A program made the translations under genes and the position numbers. The notes under the pieces were generated by a model that saw only the letters and a program-made list of their open reading frames with translations, ran no database searches and had not been told where the DNA came from. DNA of 64,000 bases from an uncultured Clostridia bacterium (lineage in GTDB: Bacteria > Bacillota > Clostridia > UBA1381 > UBA9506), in the NCBI GenBank assembly GCA_934438075.1, contig CAKSBF010000001.1, positions 434,001 to 498,000 of the forward strand, in the 5' to 3' direction. Shown here in pieces: positions 26,625 to 35,682 of the stretch. Every line of letters starts with the position of its first letter. Positions within the stretch are counted from its first letter, which is position 1.

Positions 26625-26912
26625 ATGCAGCTCATCTTGGGTTACTTTGCTTTTATCAATTTGCTCGCCTTCGCCTTGTTTGGCATTGACAAATATAAGG
26701 CCATTAAAAATACTTGGCGCATCCGCGAAACGGCCCTGATTCTGTCAGCAGCACTCGGCGGTTCACTTGGTGCGCTGGTTGCGATGAAACTGTTTCATCA
26801 CAAAACAAGGCATAAAAAATTTACCATTACAATCCCTCTCCTTCTAATTGCACAAATCGCATTCCTAATCTGGTATTATCCCTACATTCCCATGCCATTA
26901 AAACTATCCTAA
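26625..26912 (+). CDS. DUF1294 family membrane protein
   Basis: This 95-residue protein has three membrane helices with the DUF1294 core FGIDKYKAIKNTWRIRE, then ALGGSLGALVAMKLFHHKTRHKKF. The function of the family is unknown. The ATG at 26625 has GGAGG eight bases upstream. Confidence 0.9.
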   Translation: MQLILGYFAFINLLAFALFGIDKYKAIKNTWRIRETALILSAALGGSLGALVAMKLFHHKTRHKKFTITIPLLLIAQIAFLIWYYPYIPMPLKLS

Positions 26913-26935
26913 AGAAATGTTTGTTTCGTGCTCTT

Positions 26936-26958
26936 ATTTACGATAATTTTTCGTAAAT
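26936..26958 (+). terminator. Weak hairpin after the DUF1294 gene
   Basis: ATTTACGA/TCGTAAAT with loop TAATTTT; AT-rich, possible weak terminator. Confidence 0.4.
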
Positions 26959-26973
26959 TATGTACAAAAAGCA

Positions 26974-27002
26974 TTGACACAGAGACAAAAAAAGAGTAAA
27001 AT
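26974..27002 (+). promoter_or_regulatory. Promoter of rny
   Basis: TTGACA, 17 bases, TAAAAT, about 140 bp upstream of the rny ribosome site. Confidence 0.7.
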
Positions 27003-27141
27003 TATATTGTGTTTTTCTATGCAAATATTCGTCAGACCGCTCCCGCATGTAAAGTGTATACGGCGCAATGTTCGGGACGCTTTGGTCTTTTTGGTGAATA
27101 TACGATAAAATGTGTTAAAATTTATAAGGAGGTGCTTTCCC

Positions 27142-28707
27142 ATAGGAGATCCTGTTGCATTTATTATCTACATAGTTGTCGCAGTGATATTAATTGCTCT
27201 TGCGGCGTTTATCGCATTCCGCATGGGCGTTTCCTATAGAAAGAAAATTGCAGAAGCGGAGTTTGGCAGCGCAGAAGCAGAAGCTAAGGAAATAGTAGAA
27301 CGTGCGAAAAAAGAAGGAGAAAGTAAAAAGCGCGAGCTTATGCTCGAAGCAAAAGAAGAAAATCATAAACAACGTCAGGAATTTGATAAAGAAATTAAAG
27401 ACAGACGCAGCGAAATTTCCCGTCAGGAACGTCGTATCCAGCAAAAAGAAGAAACTCTGGATAAGAAAACCGACGCCATCGAAAAGAAAGACGAGCGTTT
27501 AAACAAGAAAGAAAAAGAGCTTGAGGAAGCAAAAAGTGAAATTGAAGAAATCAAAGTAAAAGAACTGGAAGTTTTACAAAAGCTTTCCGGTTTGAGCGTG
27601 GAAGACGCAAAAGAATATTTATTGAAAAGCATAGAAAGCGAAGTGCGGCACGAAGCCGCTCTGATGGTAAAAGACATAGAAACACAAGCAAAGGATGAAG
27701 CTGACAGAAGAGCGAAAAACATTATTGCAGGCGCTATTCAGAAGTGCGCTGCAGACCACGTTGCGGAAACCACCGTTTCTGTGGTTAACCTGCCGAGCGA
27801 TGAAATGAAAGGACGAATTATCGGCAGAGAAGGAAGAAACATTCGTACACTTGAAACCTTGACCGGTATTGATTTAATCATTGACGATACACCGGAAGCT
27901 GTTATCCTGTCCGGTTTTGATCCGGTTCGCCGCGAAATCGCGCGTGTAGCGCTTGAAAAGTTAATCGTGGACGGACGTATTCATCCCGCCCGCATTGAAG
28001 AGATGTATGAAAAAGCGAAAAAAGAGGTAGAGGCCGAAATCAAACAGGAAGGCGAAAACGCCACCTTCGAAACCGGCGTACACGGATTACATCCCGAAAT
28101 TATCAAACTGCTCGGCAAACTGAAATTCAGAACCAGCTACGGTCAAAACGTACTGAAACATTCCATTGAAGTGTCACATCTTTCCGGTCTCATTGCCGGT
28201 GAGCTAGGCGCTGACATTACACTGGCAAAGCGCGCAGGTCTCCTGCACGACCTCGGCAAAGCTGCCGACCACGAAATGGAAGGCTCTCATGTTATGATTG
28301 GCGCAGATCTTGCTAAGAAATACAAAGAGGGCAAAGAGGTTGTGCACGCCATCATGGCGCACCACGGCGATGTGGAAGCAAATACCCTGGTTGCGGCAAT
28401 CGTACAGGCAGCCGATGCTATTTCCGCCGCACGCCCGGGGGCAAGACGCGAAAACATTGAAAACTATATTAAACGTCTGGAAAAATTGGAAGAAATTGCA
28501 AATTCCTTTGAAGGCGTTGAAAAATCCTTTGCCATCCAGGCAGGCCGTGAAATCCGTATTATGGTTCGCCCAGAGGATGTCAAGGATGACGCAATCAATT
28601 TGATTGCGCGCGACATTGTAAAGAAAATCGAAAGTGAGCTTGAATATCCCGGTCAGATTAAAGTCAATGTAATTCGGGAAACTAGAGCAATTGATTATGC
28701 AAAATAA
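27142..28707 (+). CDS. rny: Ribonuclease Y
   Basis: This 521-residue membrane-anchored endoribonuclease initiates mRNA decay. It has an N-terminal helix (VAFIIYIVVAVILIALAAFIA), a long charged coiled coil (about residues 35-190), a KH domain (GRIIGREGRNIRTLETLTG) and an HD domain (HSIEVSHLSG, LLHDLGKA). The strongest ribosome site, AAGGAGG, points to an ATA codon at 27142, and the resulting length matches the family. The only in-frame upstream alternative, GTG at 27112, lies before that site and has none of its own. The next in-frame ATG would remove the membrane anchor. AUA initiation is therefore inferred. Confidence 0.9.
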   Translation: MGDPVAFIIYIVVAVILIALAAFIAFRMGVSYRKKIAEAEFGSAEAEAKEIVERAKKEGESKKRELMLEAKEENHKQRQEFDKEIKDRRSEISRQERRIQQKEETLDKKTDAIEKKDERLNKKEKELEEAKSEIEEIKVKELEVLQKLSGLSVEDAKEYLLKSIESEVRHEAALMVKDIETQAKDEADRRAKNIIAGAIQKCAADHVAETTVSVVNLPSDEMKGRIIGREGRNIRTLETLTGIDLIIDDTPEAVILSGFDPVRREIARVALEKLIVDGRIHPARIEEMYEKAKKEVEAEIKQEGENATFETGVHGLHPEIIKLLGKLKFRTSYGQNVLKHSIEVSHLSGLIAGELGADITLAKRAGLLHDLGKAADHEMEGSHVMIGADLAKKYKEGKEVVHAIMAHHGDVEANTLVAAIVQAADAISAARPGARRENIENYIKRLEKLEEIANSFEGVEKSFAIQAGREIRIMVRPEDVKDDAINLIARDIVKKIESELEYPGQIKVNVIRETRAIDYAK

Positions 28708-28717
28708 AAACTTTTTT

Positions 28718-28749
28718 GCGGGAAAGCTGCTGTTTTCCCGCTGTTTTTT
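28718..28749 (+). terminator. Terminator of rny
   Basis: GCGGGAAA/TTTCCCGC stem with an 8-base loop followed by TGTTTTTTT. Confidence 0.85.
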
Positions 28750-28785
28750 TACGCTGATGCATATTATATCGGGAGGTGCTTTGTT

Positions 28786-29199
28786 ATGAAACTGGAGAAA
28801 TCCTGCGGATCTGTCATCCTGCGCCGCGAAAACGAAATTTTTCTGACGCTTTTAATTCAAAATAAAAACGGAGGGCACTGGGCGTTTCCAAAAGGACATG
28901 TAGAAAACAATGAAACGGAAAAGGAGACTGCTGTTCGTGAGGTTCGCGAAGAAACCGGCCTTGACATCTGCATTAACACCGATTTCCGTTTTGCCATTCA
29001 ATATTCACCGGCACCAGAAGTCATGAAGGATGTCGTTTACTTCCTGACAGTAGTCAATTCCGCGGAGGTACAGCGGCAGGTCGAAGAAATTGACGCTATC
29101 TGCTGGGTTCCGCTCTCCGAGGCCGAGACGAAAGTTACCTTTGCGCAGGATAAACGGGTAATCCGCGCCGCTGCCGAATATGCAGAAAAATATTTATAA
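28786..29199 (+). CDS. NUDIX hydrolase (diadenosine-tetraphosphatase-like)
   Basis: This 137-residue protein has the Nudix box from residue ~38: G-x5-E-x7-REVREETGL. Before it come SCGSVILRR and GGHWAFPKGHVE, as in the Ap4A hydrolase branch. It would cleave nucleoside diphosphate-linked compounds such as Ap4A. GGGAGGTG precedes the ATG. It is a single gene between the rny terminator and the GH26-like gene. Confidence 0.9.
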   Translation: MKLEKSCGSVILRRENEIFLTLLIQNKNGGHWAFPKGHVENNETEKETAVREVREETGLDICINTDFRFAIQYSPAPEVMKDVVYFLTVVNSAEVQRQVEEIDAICWVPLSEAETKVTFAQDKRVIRAAAEYAEKYL

Positions 29200-29282
29200 A
29201 ACCTTTTCCCGTTAAAAGACAAAATTCACCCCTCAAAAATAAATGATAAATATTATTTACCGATTTGGAAAGGAGAAACTCT

Positions 29283-31034
29283 GTGAAGAGAAACCATATC
29301 CGTCCGAAACGCATCTGCATATTGCTCACTGCGCTGCTCATTTTTATCATTGCCACCGTTTGCGCGATTCGGCTCATATATCCCTACGCTGAGCCATATC
29401 TCTCCCGAGCAGCGACCCGTCTGCGCAGTGTGCGCCTGCGCCCTGTTTCCATTTCTTCGCTTATACAGGAGCCGCTTGACGGCTGCACAGAAACCATTCT
29501 TTATACCAACAACGAACCGAAAAAAAATGCGGATAAAGTGCAAACACAGAAGGATAATAAATTGATGGAATATGCAGACGGTGTCACGCGTCTGACTGAC
29601 TTTACCACCGGTTTCTCCATTAATTTACCCGGAAAAATGGAACCTGACTTTACGCACAGCCCGAACTATATAAAGCTGACAAGCGATTTCTGTGACATCA
29701 CCATCTCCCGGGAACGCTCTCCTTACGAGGACATTGATGAGTATATCGCGCATTATCTTAATCGCTTTATTACAAATGAAGATTATCAGGTAAACAACGG
29801 CATCGAACTCATGGCTGACACTACGCGCAGCTGCGGCACAAACAACGTGCGTATTATTTCTGTAAAAATTGCCGATATGCCGCAGGACAGAAAAAATGTT
29901 TATACCTATGCCACGATTAAGACGGGCGGCAGGGAATTTTTTCGCCTCATGCTGCGCTTTCGCACTAATATTGACGGTGAAATAGAAAAGGCAACCGAAA
30001 CGATACTTTCTTCTTTTGCACGGCGCGACCCGCTCGGAACCGCCGTTTATGATTTGCATTATCAGCTGAAAACCCCGAGCTTTTGGTCAAAAGAAACCAA
30101 AAAAACTTATCGTTCTTTGCAAAATCGCAGTGATGTTATGTGGGGGATTTTTGCCTCGCAGGTGCAAGAGGACGGCATAAAAAATACCATTCCCAAAATG
30201 GAACAAAAGCTTGATTTTACCTTTCCTATTGTGCTGATTTATAACCATATCGGACAGCCGATAGCACAAGATTTTACTGATATCTGTGCACGCGATGGAC
30301 GCATGATTGAGCTGACGCTGCAAATGACAGAAACCAACAATGAGGATTTGTACTGCAAAAGTCCGCTGATTGAAACTTATAAGGGAAAATATGATGATAA
30401 AATCCGTGCGCTTGCACGCCAGCTGAAGGAACAGATAAAAACCCCATTTTTCTTTCGCCTAAACAATGAAATGAACACCGACTGGGCAAACTATTCGGGT
30501 ATCGTTAACCTATCAGACCCTGAAATCTACATCGGCTGTTGGCAGCGTGTATATAAAATTTTTGAAGAGGAAGGCGTCGACAACGCTATCTGGGTGTTCA
30601 ACCCGAACGATCGCAACTATCCGCCTTGCAACTGGAATAACTTTCTCGCATACTATCCCGGAGACGATTACGTGCAAATGATTGGTGTTACAGGCTATAA
30701 TACCGGTACTTATTATAAGGACGTAACCGGTGAGGAGTGGCGCAGCTTTACTGAGATATATGATGAAGTGCAAAAGGCATATAAACCATTTTTTTCAGAT
30801 TTTCCGTGGATTATTACCGAATTTGCCTCAAGCTCCATTGGCGGCAACAAACCGCTCTGGATTTCCAATATGTTCAAAAATTTGCACCGTTATCCGAATA
30901 TCAAAGCTGCCGTTTGGTTTTCCGCACCCGATATTGACATGCGGCCGGGTCACGAAGGTACCGTCAGTCGTCCGTATATGTTAGATGAAACAGACGAAAC
31001 ACTCAGCGCCTTCCGGCAGGGCATTAAAAAATAA
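29283..31034 (+). CDS. Membrane-anchored GH26-like glycoside hydrolase
   Basis: This 583-residue protein has one N-terminal membrane helix (ICILLTALLIFIIATVCAI) and an extracellular domain at ~65-245 that I do not recognise. A TIM-barrel of the GH26 (beta-mannanase) type follows. The probable acid/base Glu is in FFRLNNEMNTDW (about residue 396) and the probable nucleophile in WIITEFASSS (about residue 513). Intermediate elements (NAIWVFNPND, YYPGDDYVQMIGVTGYN) also match GH26. It probably acts on a surface or environmental glycan. The GTG at 29283 is the start because AAGGAG lies seven bases upstream. Confidence 0.82.
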   Translation: MKRNHIRPKRICILLTALLIFIIATVCAIRLIYPYAEPYLSRAATRLRSVRLRPVSISSLIQEPLDGCTETILYTNNEPKKNADKVQTQKDNKLMEYADGVTRLTDFTTGFSINLPGKMEPDFTHSPNYIKLTSDFCDITISRERSPYEDIDEYIAHYLNRFITNEDYQVNNGIELMADTTRSCGTNNVRIISVKIADMPQDRKNVYTYATIKTGGREFFRLMLRFRTNIDGEIEKATETILSSFARRDPLGTAVYDLHYQLKTPSFWSKETKKTYRSLQNRSDVMWGIFASQVQEDGIKNTIPKMEQKLDFTFPIVLIYNHIGQPIAQDFTDICARDGRMIELTLQMTETNNEDLYCKSPLIETYKGKYDDKIRALARQLKEQIKTPFFFRLNNEMNTDWANYSGIVNLSDPEIYIGCWQRVYKIFEEEGVDNAIWVFNPNDRNYPPCNWNNFLAYYPGDDYVQMIGVTGYNTGTYYKDVTGEEWRSFTEIYDEVQKAYKPFFSDFPWIITEFASSSIGGNKPLWISNMFKNLHRYPNIKAAVWFSAPDIDMRPGHEGTVSRPYMLDETDETLSAFRQGIKK

Positions 31035-31064
31035 CGGAAAATGTGATTGCCGCACGCTCTCTGC

Positions 31065-31093
31065 TTGACACCGTGCAGTAAAAACGCTATAAT
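31065..31093 (+). promoter_or_regulatory. Promoter of gltX
   Basis: TTGACA, 17 bases, TATAAT, about 58 bp upstream of the gltX start. Confidence 0.8.
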
Positions 31094-31150
31094 AAAAAGT
31101 ACGAATTTACGCACAAAATTTTGTGCACCACATAGAAAGGAATGTACAAC

Positions 31151-32602
31151 ATGGATAAAATCAGAACCAGATTTGCACCCAGCCCGACCGGATATATGCA
31201 CATCGGCAACCTCCGCACAGCGCTGTATGCTTATCTTTTAACCAAACACAGCGGCGGAGATTTCATTCTCCGCATTGAAGATACTGACCAGGAGCGTTAT
31301 GTAGAAGGTGCCGTCGACCTAATTTACAGAACCATGAAGGAAACAGGTTTAATTCACGATGAAGGTCCCGATATCGGCGGTCCTTACGGCCCCTATATTC
31401 AAAGCGAACGCCGCAGCATTTATCAGGAATATGCCAAAAAGCTGGTAGAGCTTGGCGGCGCATATTACTGCTTCTGCGATAAAGAACGTCTCGATGCCCT
31501 GCGTGAACAGCAGGAGGCAGCAAAACTTATGCCAAAATATGACGGTCACTGCGCTCGTCTTTCCAAAGAGGAAATTGAAGAAAAACTTGCCAGCGGTATT
31601 CCATATGTTATCCGCCAAAAAATTCCGAAACGCGGAACAACTACCTTCTATGATGAAATTTACGGTAAAATTACCGTGGACAACGCTACACTTGACGATA
31701 ACGTTCTGCTTAAGTCTGACGGTCTGCCGACCTACAATTTCGCAAATGTTATTGACGACCATTTAATGCATATTACACATGTAATTCGCGGCAGTGAATA
31801 TCTTTCTTCTGCACCGAAATATAACCTGCTGTATGAGGCATTCGGATGGGAAATCCCGAAATATATTCATGTTTCACCCGTTATGAAGGACGCGCATAAA
31901 AAGCTGTCCAAGCGCGAAGGCGATGCTTCTTACGAAGATTTTATCAACAAAGGATACTTAAAAGATGCAATCGTGAACTATATTGCGCTGCTGGGCTGGA
32001 GTCCGGGAGGCGAGCAGGAAGTATTCTCCCTGCAGGAATTGATAGAAGCCTTTGATTTAAAGGGTATCAGCAAGTCCCCGGCCATTTTTGACCCTAAAAA
32101 ACTAGACTGGCTGAACGGCGAATATATCCGCAAGCTATCTGCGGAAGAATTTCACAAAATGGCTTTGCCATACTATAAGGGCGCAATTACAAACCCAAAT
32201 ATTGATCTTGTAAAGGTCAGCGAATTATTACAGCCGCGCTGCGAAAAACTGTCTGATATCCCGGAACAGGTAGACTTTTTCGACAAGCTTCCGGAATACA
32301 GCGCTGAAATGTATTGTCATAAAAAGATGAAAACCAATGAGGAAAATTCTCTGGAAAGCTTAAAAGAAACTCTCCCCGTTCTGGAGGCAGTCAATGATTG
32401 GACGCATGAAAACATTCACAACGCCCTGTTTGATTTAATTGCAAAACTTGGCGTAAAGAACGGAATTATTCTGTGGCCGCTCCGCTGTGCCGTATCAGGA
32501 AAAGCTTTTACCCCGGGCGGCGGTGTAGAGCTTGCGGAAATCTTGGGCAAGGAAGAAACTCTTGCAAGAATTAAAAAAGGAATCGAATTACTGACAAAAT
32601 AG
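31151..32602 (+). CDS. gltX: Glutamyl-tRNA synthetase
   Basis: This 483-residue class I synthetase charges tRNA-Glu (and probably tRNA-Gln, then amidated). The HIGH motif is in PSPTGYMHIGNLRTAL and the KMSKS equivalent is KLSKREGD. LRIEDTDQERY and the Cys-containing insert YYCFCDKERLD are also standard. The ATG at 31151 is chosen because AGAAAGGA lies nine bases upstream; another ATG three codons earlier is too close to it. Confidence 0.97.
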   Translation: MDKIRTRFAPSPTGYMHIGNLRTALYAYLLTKHSGGDFILRIEDTDQERYVEGAVDLIYRTMKETGLIHDEGPDIGGPYGPYIQSERRSIYQEYAKKLVELGGAYYCFCDKERLDALREQQEAAKLMPKYDGHCARLSKEEIEEKLASGIPYVIRQKIPKRGTTTFYDEIYGKITVDNATLDDNVLLKSDGLPTYNFANVIDDHLMHITHVIRGSEYLSSAPKYNLLYEAFGWEIPKYIHVSPVMKDAHKKLSKREGDASYEDFINKGYLKDAIVNYIALLGWSPGGEQEVFSLQELIEAFDLKGISKSPAIFDPKKLDWLNGEYIRKLSAEEFHKMALPYYKGAITNPNIDLVKVSELLQPRCEKLSDIPEQVDFFDKLPEYSAEMYCHKKMKTNEENSLESLKETLPVLEAVNDWTHENIHNALFDLIAKLGVKNGIILWPLRCAVSGKAFTPGGGVELAEILGKEETLARIKKGIELLTK

Positions 32603-32610
32603 ATAAAATT

Positions 32611-32646
32611 AAATGCGCAGACAATCCTGTCTGCGCATTTGTTTTA
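32611..32646. terminator. Bidirectional terminator between gltX and the GshA-like gene
   Basis: A perfect 13-bp stem AAATGCGCAGACA/TGTCTGCGCATTT with loop ATCC, followed by GTTTTA on the plus strand and A/T-rich sequence on the minus strand. Confidence 0.85.
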
Positions 32647-33978
32647 TTATAAATTTCCCGCATATTGTTTTACAATGTTCTCTCTGCTCATACCCCGTTC
32701 CTTCAACCGAAGCTGTTCCCTCGCCGGACACGTCAGCCTTTCCGCACGCTCAAACAGCGGCAGAGTCAAAACCTCTTCTCCCTTTCCTCGCTCTGATAAT
32801 CCCCGATGTGCCAAATCCACCAAACCGCACAAAAGCGAACGCATTTCATCCTCTGCTGCCGGCATATGATAATGATAGATTATTTCGTCACGCAAAATAC
32901 GGTTTCTGTGCGGATGCTCCGCAAGTTCTTTCGGCAGGGAACGCCTAAAAAATTCATAAACTATATCTTCTGCCTCAGCCAGCTTTTGCAAAATACCCAA
33001 GTGAAACGCGGGCGGACAAAAACCCTCGCCAATCGGCTGCTGACAATCACTTCGTATCTCAAGCGTACCGCGCCGTGTAATCTCCACATTCTGAAAGGAC
33101 AAATAGTAACGGATATCCTCCTCACAGCTGTCTGCCAACTCAAAATATTCATTTACTGTCACGGGCGGAATCAGTTCACATAAACCTTTTCTTTCCCGAT
33201 AGAACATGGAACGGTTTAAGATTAAATTTTCCAAGTCACTTTCGTCTGAAAACACGCTCTCTACTTTACCTACGTTAGCGTTTAAACTGCCAAATCCACT
33301 TTTCTCCCATAAATAATCCCGAAAACAAACCGTTTCTTCAAATCCGTTCAGACCCTCCAAAGCAGGTGAATTGGAAAACAATAATGCACGAATAAAGTCC
33401 ATTGCTGCAAAAAGAGTCAGCGCACGCGGCAACAATGAAAGCGGCACATCGAGATGAGTTTGCACCGAGGAAAGATATGCTGGAAAGTCCTCCATCCCAT
33501 GATACGCATTGCCGCGAAACTGTCCCAAAAACTTTCGAATCACATTGTAAACAGGAAAACTAACCGGTGCCTTATCAAGATATGGATAATAAGGATGTGT
33601 ACCCATACCGCAAAGCAAATAGCCGCGCGGCAGCAAATAATTCTGCACTTCACCAAACAACAGATCAAACCGCTGTTTCTGTGCCAACAGCGATTCTCCT
33701 TTTTCCATAGAAAATTCAAAGTTATTGTACGAATTATCAAAAGACAAACAGTCTCCGTCAGAATTTAAAATGAAAGCGGGCTTTCCCTCTGTATCACACT
33801 CTTCCACACGAAAACCATAACAGAGCATATGCTCTAACAGCCCAAGCGCTTCCGCTTTCTCCACCGGTTTTTTGTCAAGGCGAACAAGCGGAAACTCCAG
33901 TTCCGTGCCAATATTATTCCTGTTTTCTGCCGCAAAGGGCAGAATAAAGTTTTTGTGTACAATCTCCCGCGCTCCCAT
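32647..33978 (-). CDS. Glutamate-cysteine ligase family protein (GCS2-type)
   Basis: This 443-residue protein has NIGTELEFPLV near residue 22, the start of the GCS2 ligase core. It also has SFDNSYNNFEFS, GMGTHPYY, RGNAYHGMEDFPAYLSSVQTHLDV and a C-terminal TLEIRSDCQQP. These are ATP- and glutamate-binding elements of gamma-glutamylcysteine ligases. It may make gamma-glutamylcysteine or a related low-molecular-weight thiol; no gshB partner is nearby. GGAGG precedes the ATG. The gene is convergent with gltX. Confidence 0.85.
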   Translation of the reverse strand: MGAREIVHKNFILPFAAENRNNIGTELEFPLVRLDKKPVEKAEALGLLEHMLCYGFRVEECDTEGKPAFILNSDGDCLSFDNSYNNFEFSMEKGESLLAQKQRFDLLFGEVQNYLLPRGYLLCGMGTHPYYPYLDKAPVSFPVYNVIRKFLGQFRGNAYHGMEDFPAYLSSVQTHLDVPLSLLPRALTLFAAMDFIRALLFSNSPALEGLNGFEETVCFRDYLWEKSGFGSLNANVGKVESVFSDESDLENLILNRSMFYRERKGLCELIPPVTVNEYFELADSCEEDIRYYLSFQNVEITRRGTLEIRSDCQQPIGEGFCPPAFHLGILQKLAEAEDIVYEFFRRSLPKELAEHPHRNRILRDEIIYHYHMPAAEDEMRSLLCGLVDLAHRGLSERGKGEEVLTLPLFERAERLTCPAREQLRLKERGMSRENIVKQYAGNL

Positions 33979-34076
33979 TAAATATCCTCCGTTTGTACTT
34001 TTTTTAATCTACTTTTATAATAACCAAAAAGGGACTGAAAAAATGCACCCATTTTTACAACCCCCCTTTATTTTTC

Positions 34077-34886
34077 TTATCTACGCAGCCATTGTGTCGC
34101 TAAATTAACCCATTGTGCACAAACCGGGTTAATGTATTCCGGAACGCCATTAGCTGTAATGTCCTCCGCCGTTGCCAAACCATGCAGTCCCTCCGGGAAA
34201 ATATGCAATTCAAAAGATACCTTGCTGGAAGACAGTGATTTTGCAAACAGCAAGCTATTTTCCACCGGAACAGCATTGTCTGAAGCCGTATGCCATAAAA
34301 ATGTTGGCGGTGTGGTTTCACTGACCTGGTTTTCCAAAGAATAAAATTCATATAGTGAAGAATCTTTGCTGCACAAATTTTCAAACGAACCCCTATGTGC
34401 AAATTCACCGGAAGTAATGACAGGATAACCGAGAATCTGTCTGTTTGGACGGAACATCTCTTTGTCCATTCCCAAAAGCTCCGACAAAAACGGCTTGTCC
34501 CAAAATACCCCCAGCGACGCCGCCAAATGACCGCCCGCACTGAATCCACAGGTGGTAATGTCATTTGGATCAATATTCCACTCTGCAGCACGGGAGCGAA
34601 CCAACGCCACCGCACGCGCCAAGTCCTCCAATGGGTCGGTTGCCTTCTCCGGCACAGTGCGATACCACACAACAAAAGTATGATACCCTGCCGCCGCAAA
34701 CTTCATGGCAACCGGCTCCGCCTCACGCTTGGACGTTCCCACATAACCGCCGCCCGGCGCAATCACTACCGCTCCGCGCGGTTCGCTGCTTCCATGACCG
34801 GCACTATCCAACACTTCACTCAAAACATATGTCTCTACATAAGGATGTGATTTCTTTTCATATAAACGAATTTTTTCATAAATCAT
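34077..34886 (-). CDS. Alpha/beta hydrolase, acyl-esterase type
   Basis: This 269-residue serine hydrolase has an oxyanion segment VVIAPGGGYVG, the nucleophile elbow GFSAGGHLA, a putative Asp in WHTASDNAVPVENS and the catalytic His in FPEGLHGL. This arrangement fits BD-FAE/acetyl-xylan-type esterases that remove acetyl or feruloyl groups from plant glycans. No signal peptide is present, so it would act on imported oligosaccharides. The ribosome site is AAGGGGAG. It is not obviously in an operon. Confidence 0.88.
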   Translation of the reverse strand: MIYEKIRLYEKKSHPYVETYVLSEVLDSAGHGSSEPRGAVVIAPGGGYVGTSKREAEPVAMKFAAAGYHTFVVWYRTVPEKATDPLEDLARAVALVRSRAAEWNIDPNDITTCGFSAGGHLAASLGVFWDKPFLSELLGMDKEMFRPNRQILGYPVITSGEFAHRGSFENLCSKDSSLYEFYSLENQVSETTPPTFLWHTASDNAVPVENSLLFAKSLSSSKVSFELHIFPEGLHGLATAEDITANGVPEYINPVCAQWVNLATQWLRR

Positions 34887-34962
34887 AAATCGCTCCCCTT
34901 TTTGTCTGAAATCAAAAGTATACCACAGCTTGCGCTGTGGTTGTTAAACTCTATTTTATTGC

Positions 34963-35232
34963 TTATCGAATCTCCTGTTTCGATTCTGAAATCGTTATCT
35001 CAATACTTTTTGTTAAAATATCGGCATAATTAAAAGAAACGGTGCGACCGGTCTCAGCAAACTCTGAAATACTGTCTAAAACCACAATAAAAATAGACGG
35101 ATATGTAGCGCTGATAATGCCCTGACGAACGATAACACGTTTTCGTCCCTTTTTTGCCGTCAATTTCATCCTTTTTCCGATATTGTCTGTTAAAAGCGCC
35201 TTCACACGCTCAATATCTGCCCTCTCGATCAT
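34963..35232 (-). CDS. veg: Veg family protein
   Basis: This 89-residue protein carries the Veg core IGKRMKLTAKKGRKRVIVRQG, then TYPSIFIVVLD and VSFNYADILTKSIEI. In Bacillus, Veg lies near ksgA (rsmA) and influences biofilm formation; here rsmA is 730 bp upstream. The start could be ATG 35232 or GTG 35241; GGTG precedes the ATG and AAAGG precedes the GTG. Confidence 0.92.
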   Translation of the reverse strand: MIERADIERVKALLTDNIGKRMKLTAKKGRKRVIVRQGIISATYPSIFIVVLDSISEFAETGRTVSFNYADILTKSIEITISESKQEIR

Positions 35233-35365
35233 CGGCTGCACCAAGCCTTTCGATAGTACTTTAACTATATATTACCATAATAGCAATATTATGTCAAGCA
35301 ATTTCCGATTTTTGGTGAATAATGGCAAAATAAGACAAGACCATACTTTCTTTTTTTAAACAAAA

Positions 35366-35397
35366 TAAACAAAAACAAGCTGCCCATCGGACAGCCT
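35366..35397 (-). terminator. Terminator of the Ala/Ser-rich lipoprotein gene
   Basis: On the minus strand AGGCTGTCC-GAT-GGGCAGCTT (two wobbles) followed by GTTTTTGTTT. Confidence 0.75.
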
Positions 35398-35424
35398 GTA
35401 TGTTTAACTACATTATCAGTTAAA

Positions 35425-35682
35425 TTAGTTAGCTTTTGCAGCAGCAGATGCGCTCGGTGCAGCAGAAGCAGCAGCACTCGGTGCAGCAGATGCGTCAGCC
35501 TTGTCAGATGCAGCAGCAGAAGCAGCAGCAGATGCGCTCGGTGCAGCAGATGCAGCAGCGGAAGCAGCAGCAGATGCGCTCGGTGCAGCAGAAGATTTAG
35601 CATCCTTGTTTCCGGAGCAGCCTGCGAAAGCGCCGGCAACTACCATCAAAGATAATACGCCAAGTAAAAGTTTGTTTTTCAT
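35425..35682 (-). CDS. Ala/Ser-repeat lipoprotein
   Basis: This 85-residue protein has a lipoprotein signal (LLLGVLSLMVVAGAFAGC, lipobox AFAGC). Beyond a short GNKDAKS stretch the mature part is almost only Ala, Ser and Pro, in repeats of the type SAAPSASAAASAAA. Two near-identical DNA units encode these repeats. No fold or function is evident; a flexible wall-spanning spacer is one possibility. The ATG at 35682 has GAGGAGG upstream. It lies between rsmA and veg. Confidence 0.85.
   Translation of the reverse strand: MKNKLLLGVLSLMVVAGAFAGCSGNKDAKSSAAPSASAAASAAASAAPSASAAASAAASDKADASAAPSAAASAAPSASAAAKAN
35440..35595 (-). repeat. Internal tandem repeats in the lipoprotein gene
   Basis: Units containing GCAGCAGATGCGCTCGGTGC (plus-strand reading) recur at about 35442, 35526 and 35567, separated by GCAGCAG-type triplets. 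Such tracts are prone to unit gain or loss. Confidence 0.7.

Noticed and set aside
30950..31201. Minus-strand ORF across the gltX promoter
   Set aside because: It is antisense to the GH26-like gene end and to the consensus gltX promoter, without coding features.
34100..34699. 199-codon minus-strand ORF
   Set aside because: It is an out-of-frame shadow of the esterase gene, whose catalytic motifs are intact in the other frame.
35440..35595. CRISPR-like array
   Set aside because: The repeats are in-frame codons for Ala/Ser inside a lipoprotein gene, with no unique spacers.
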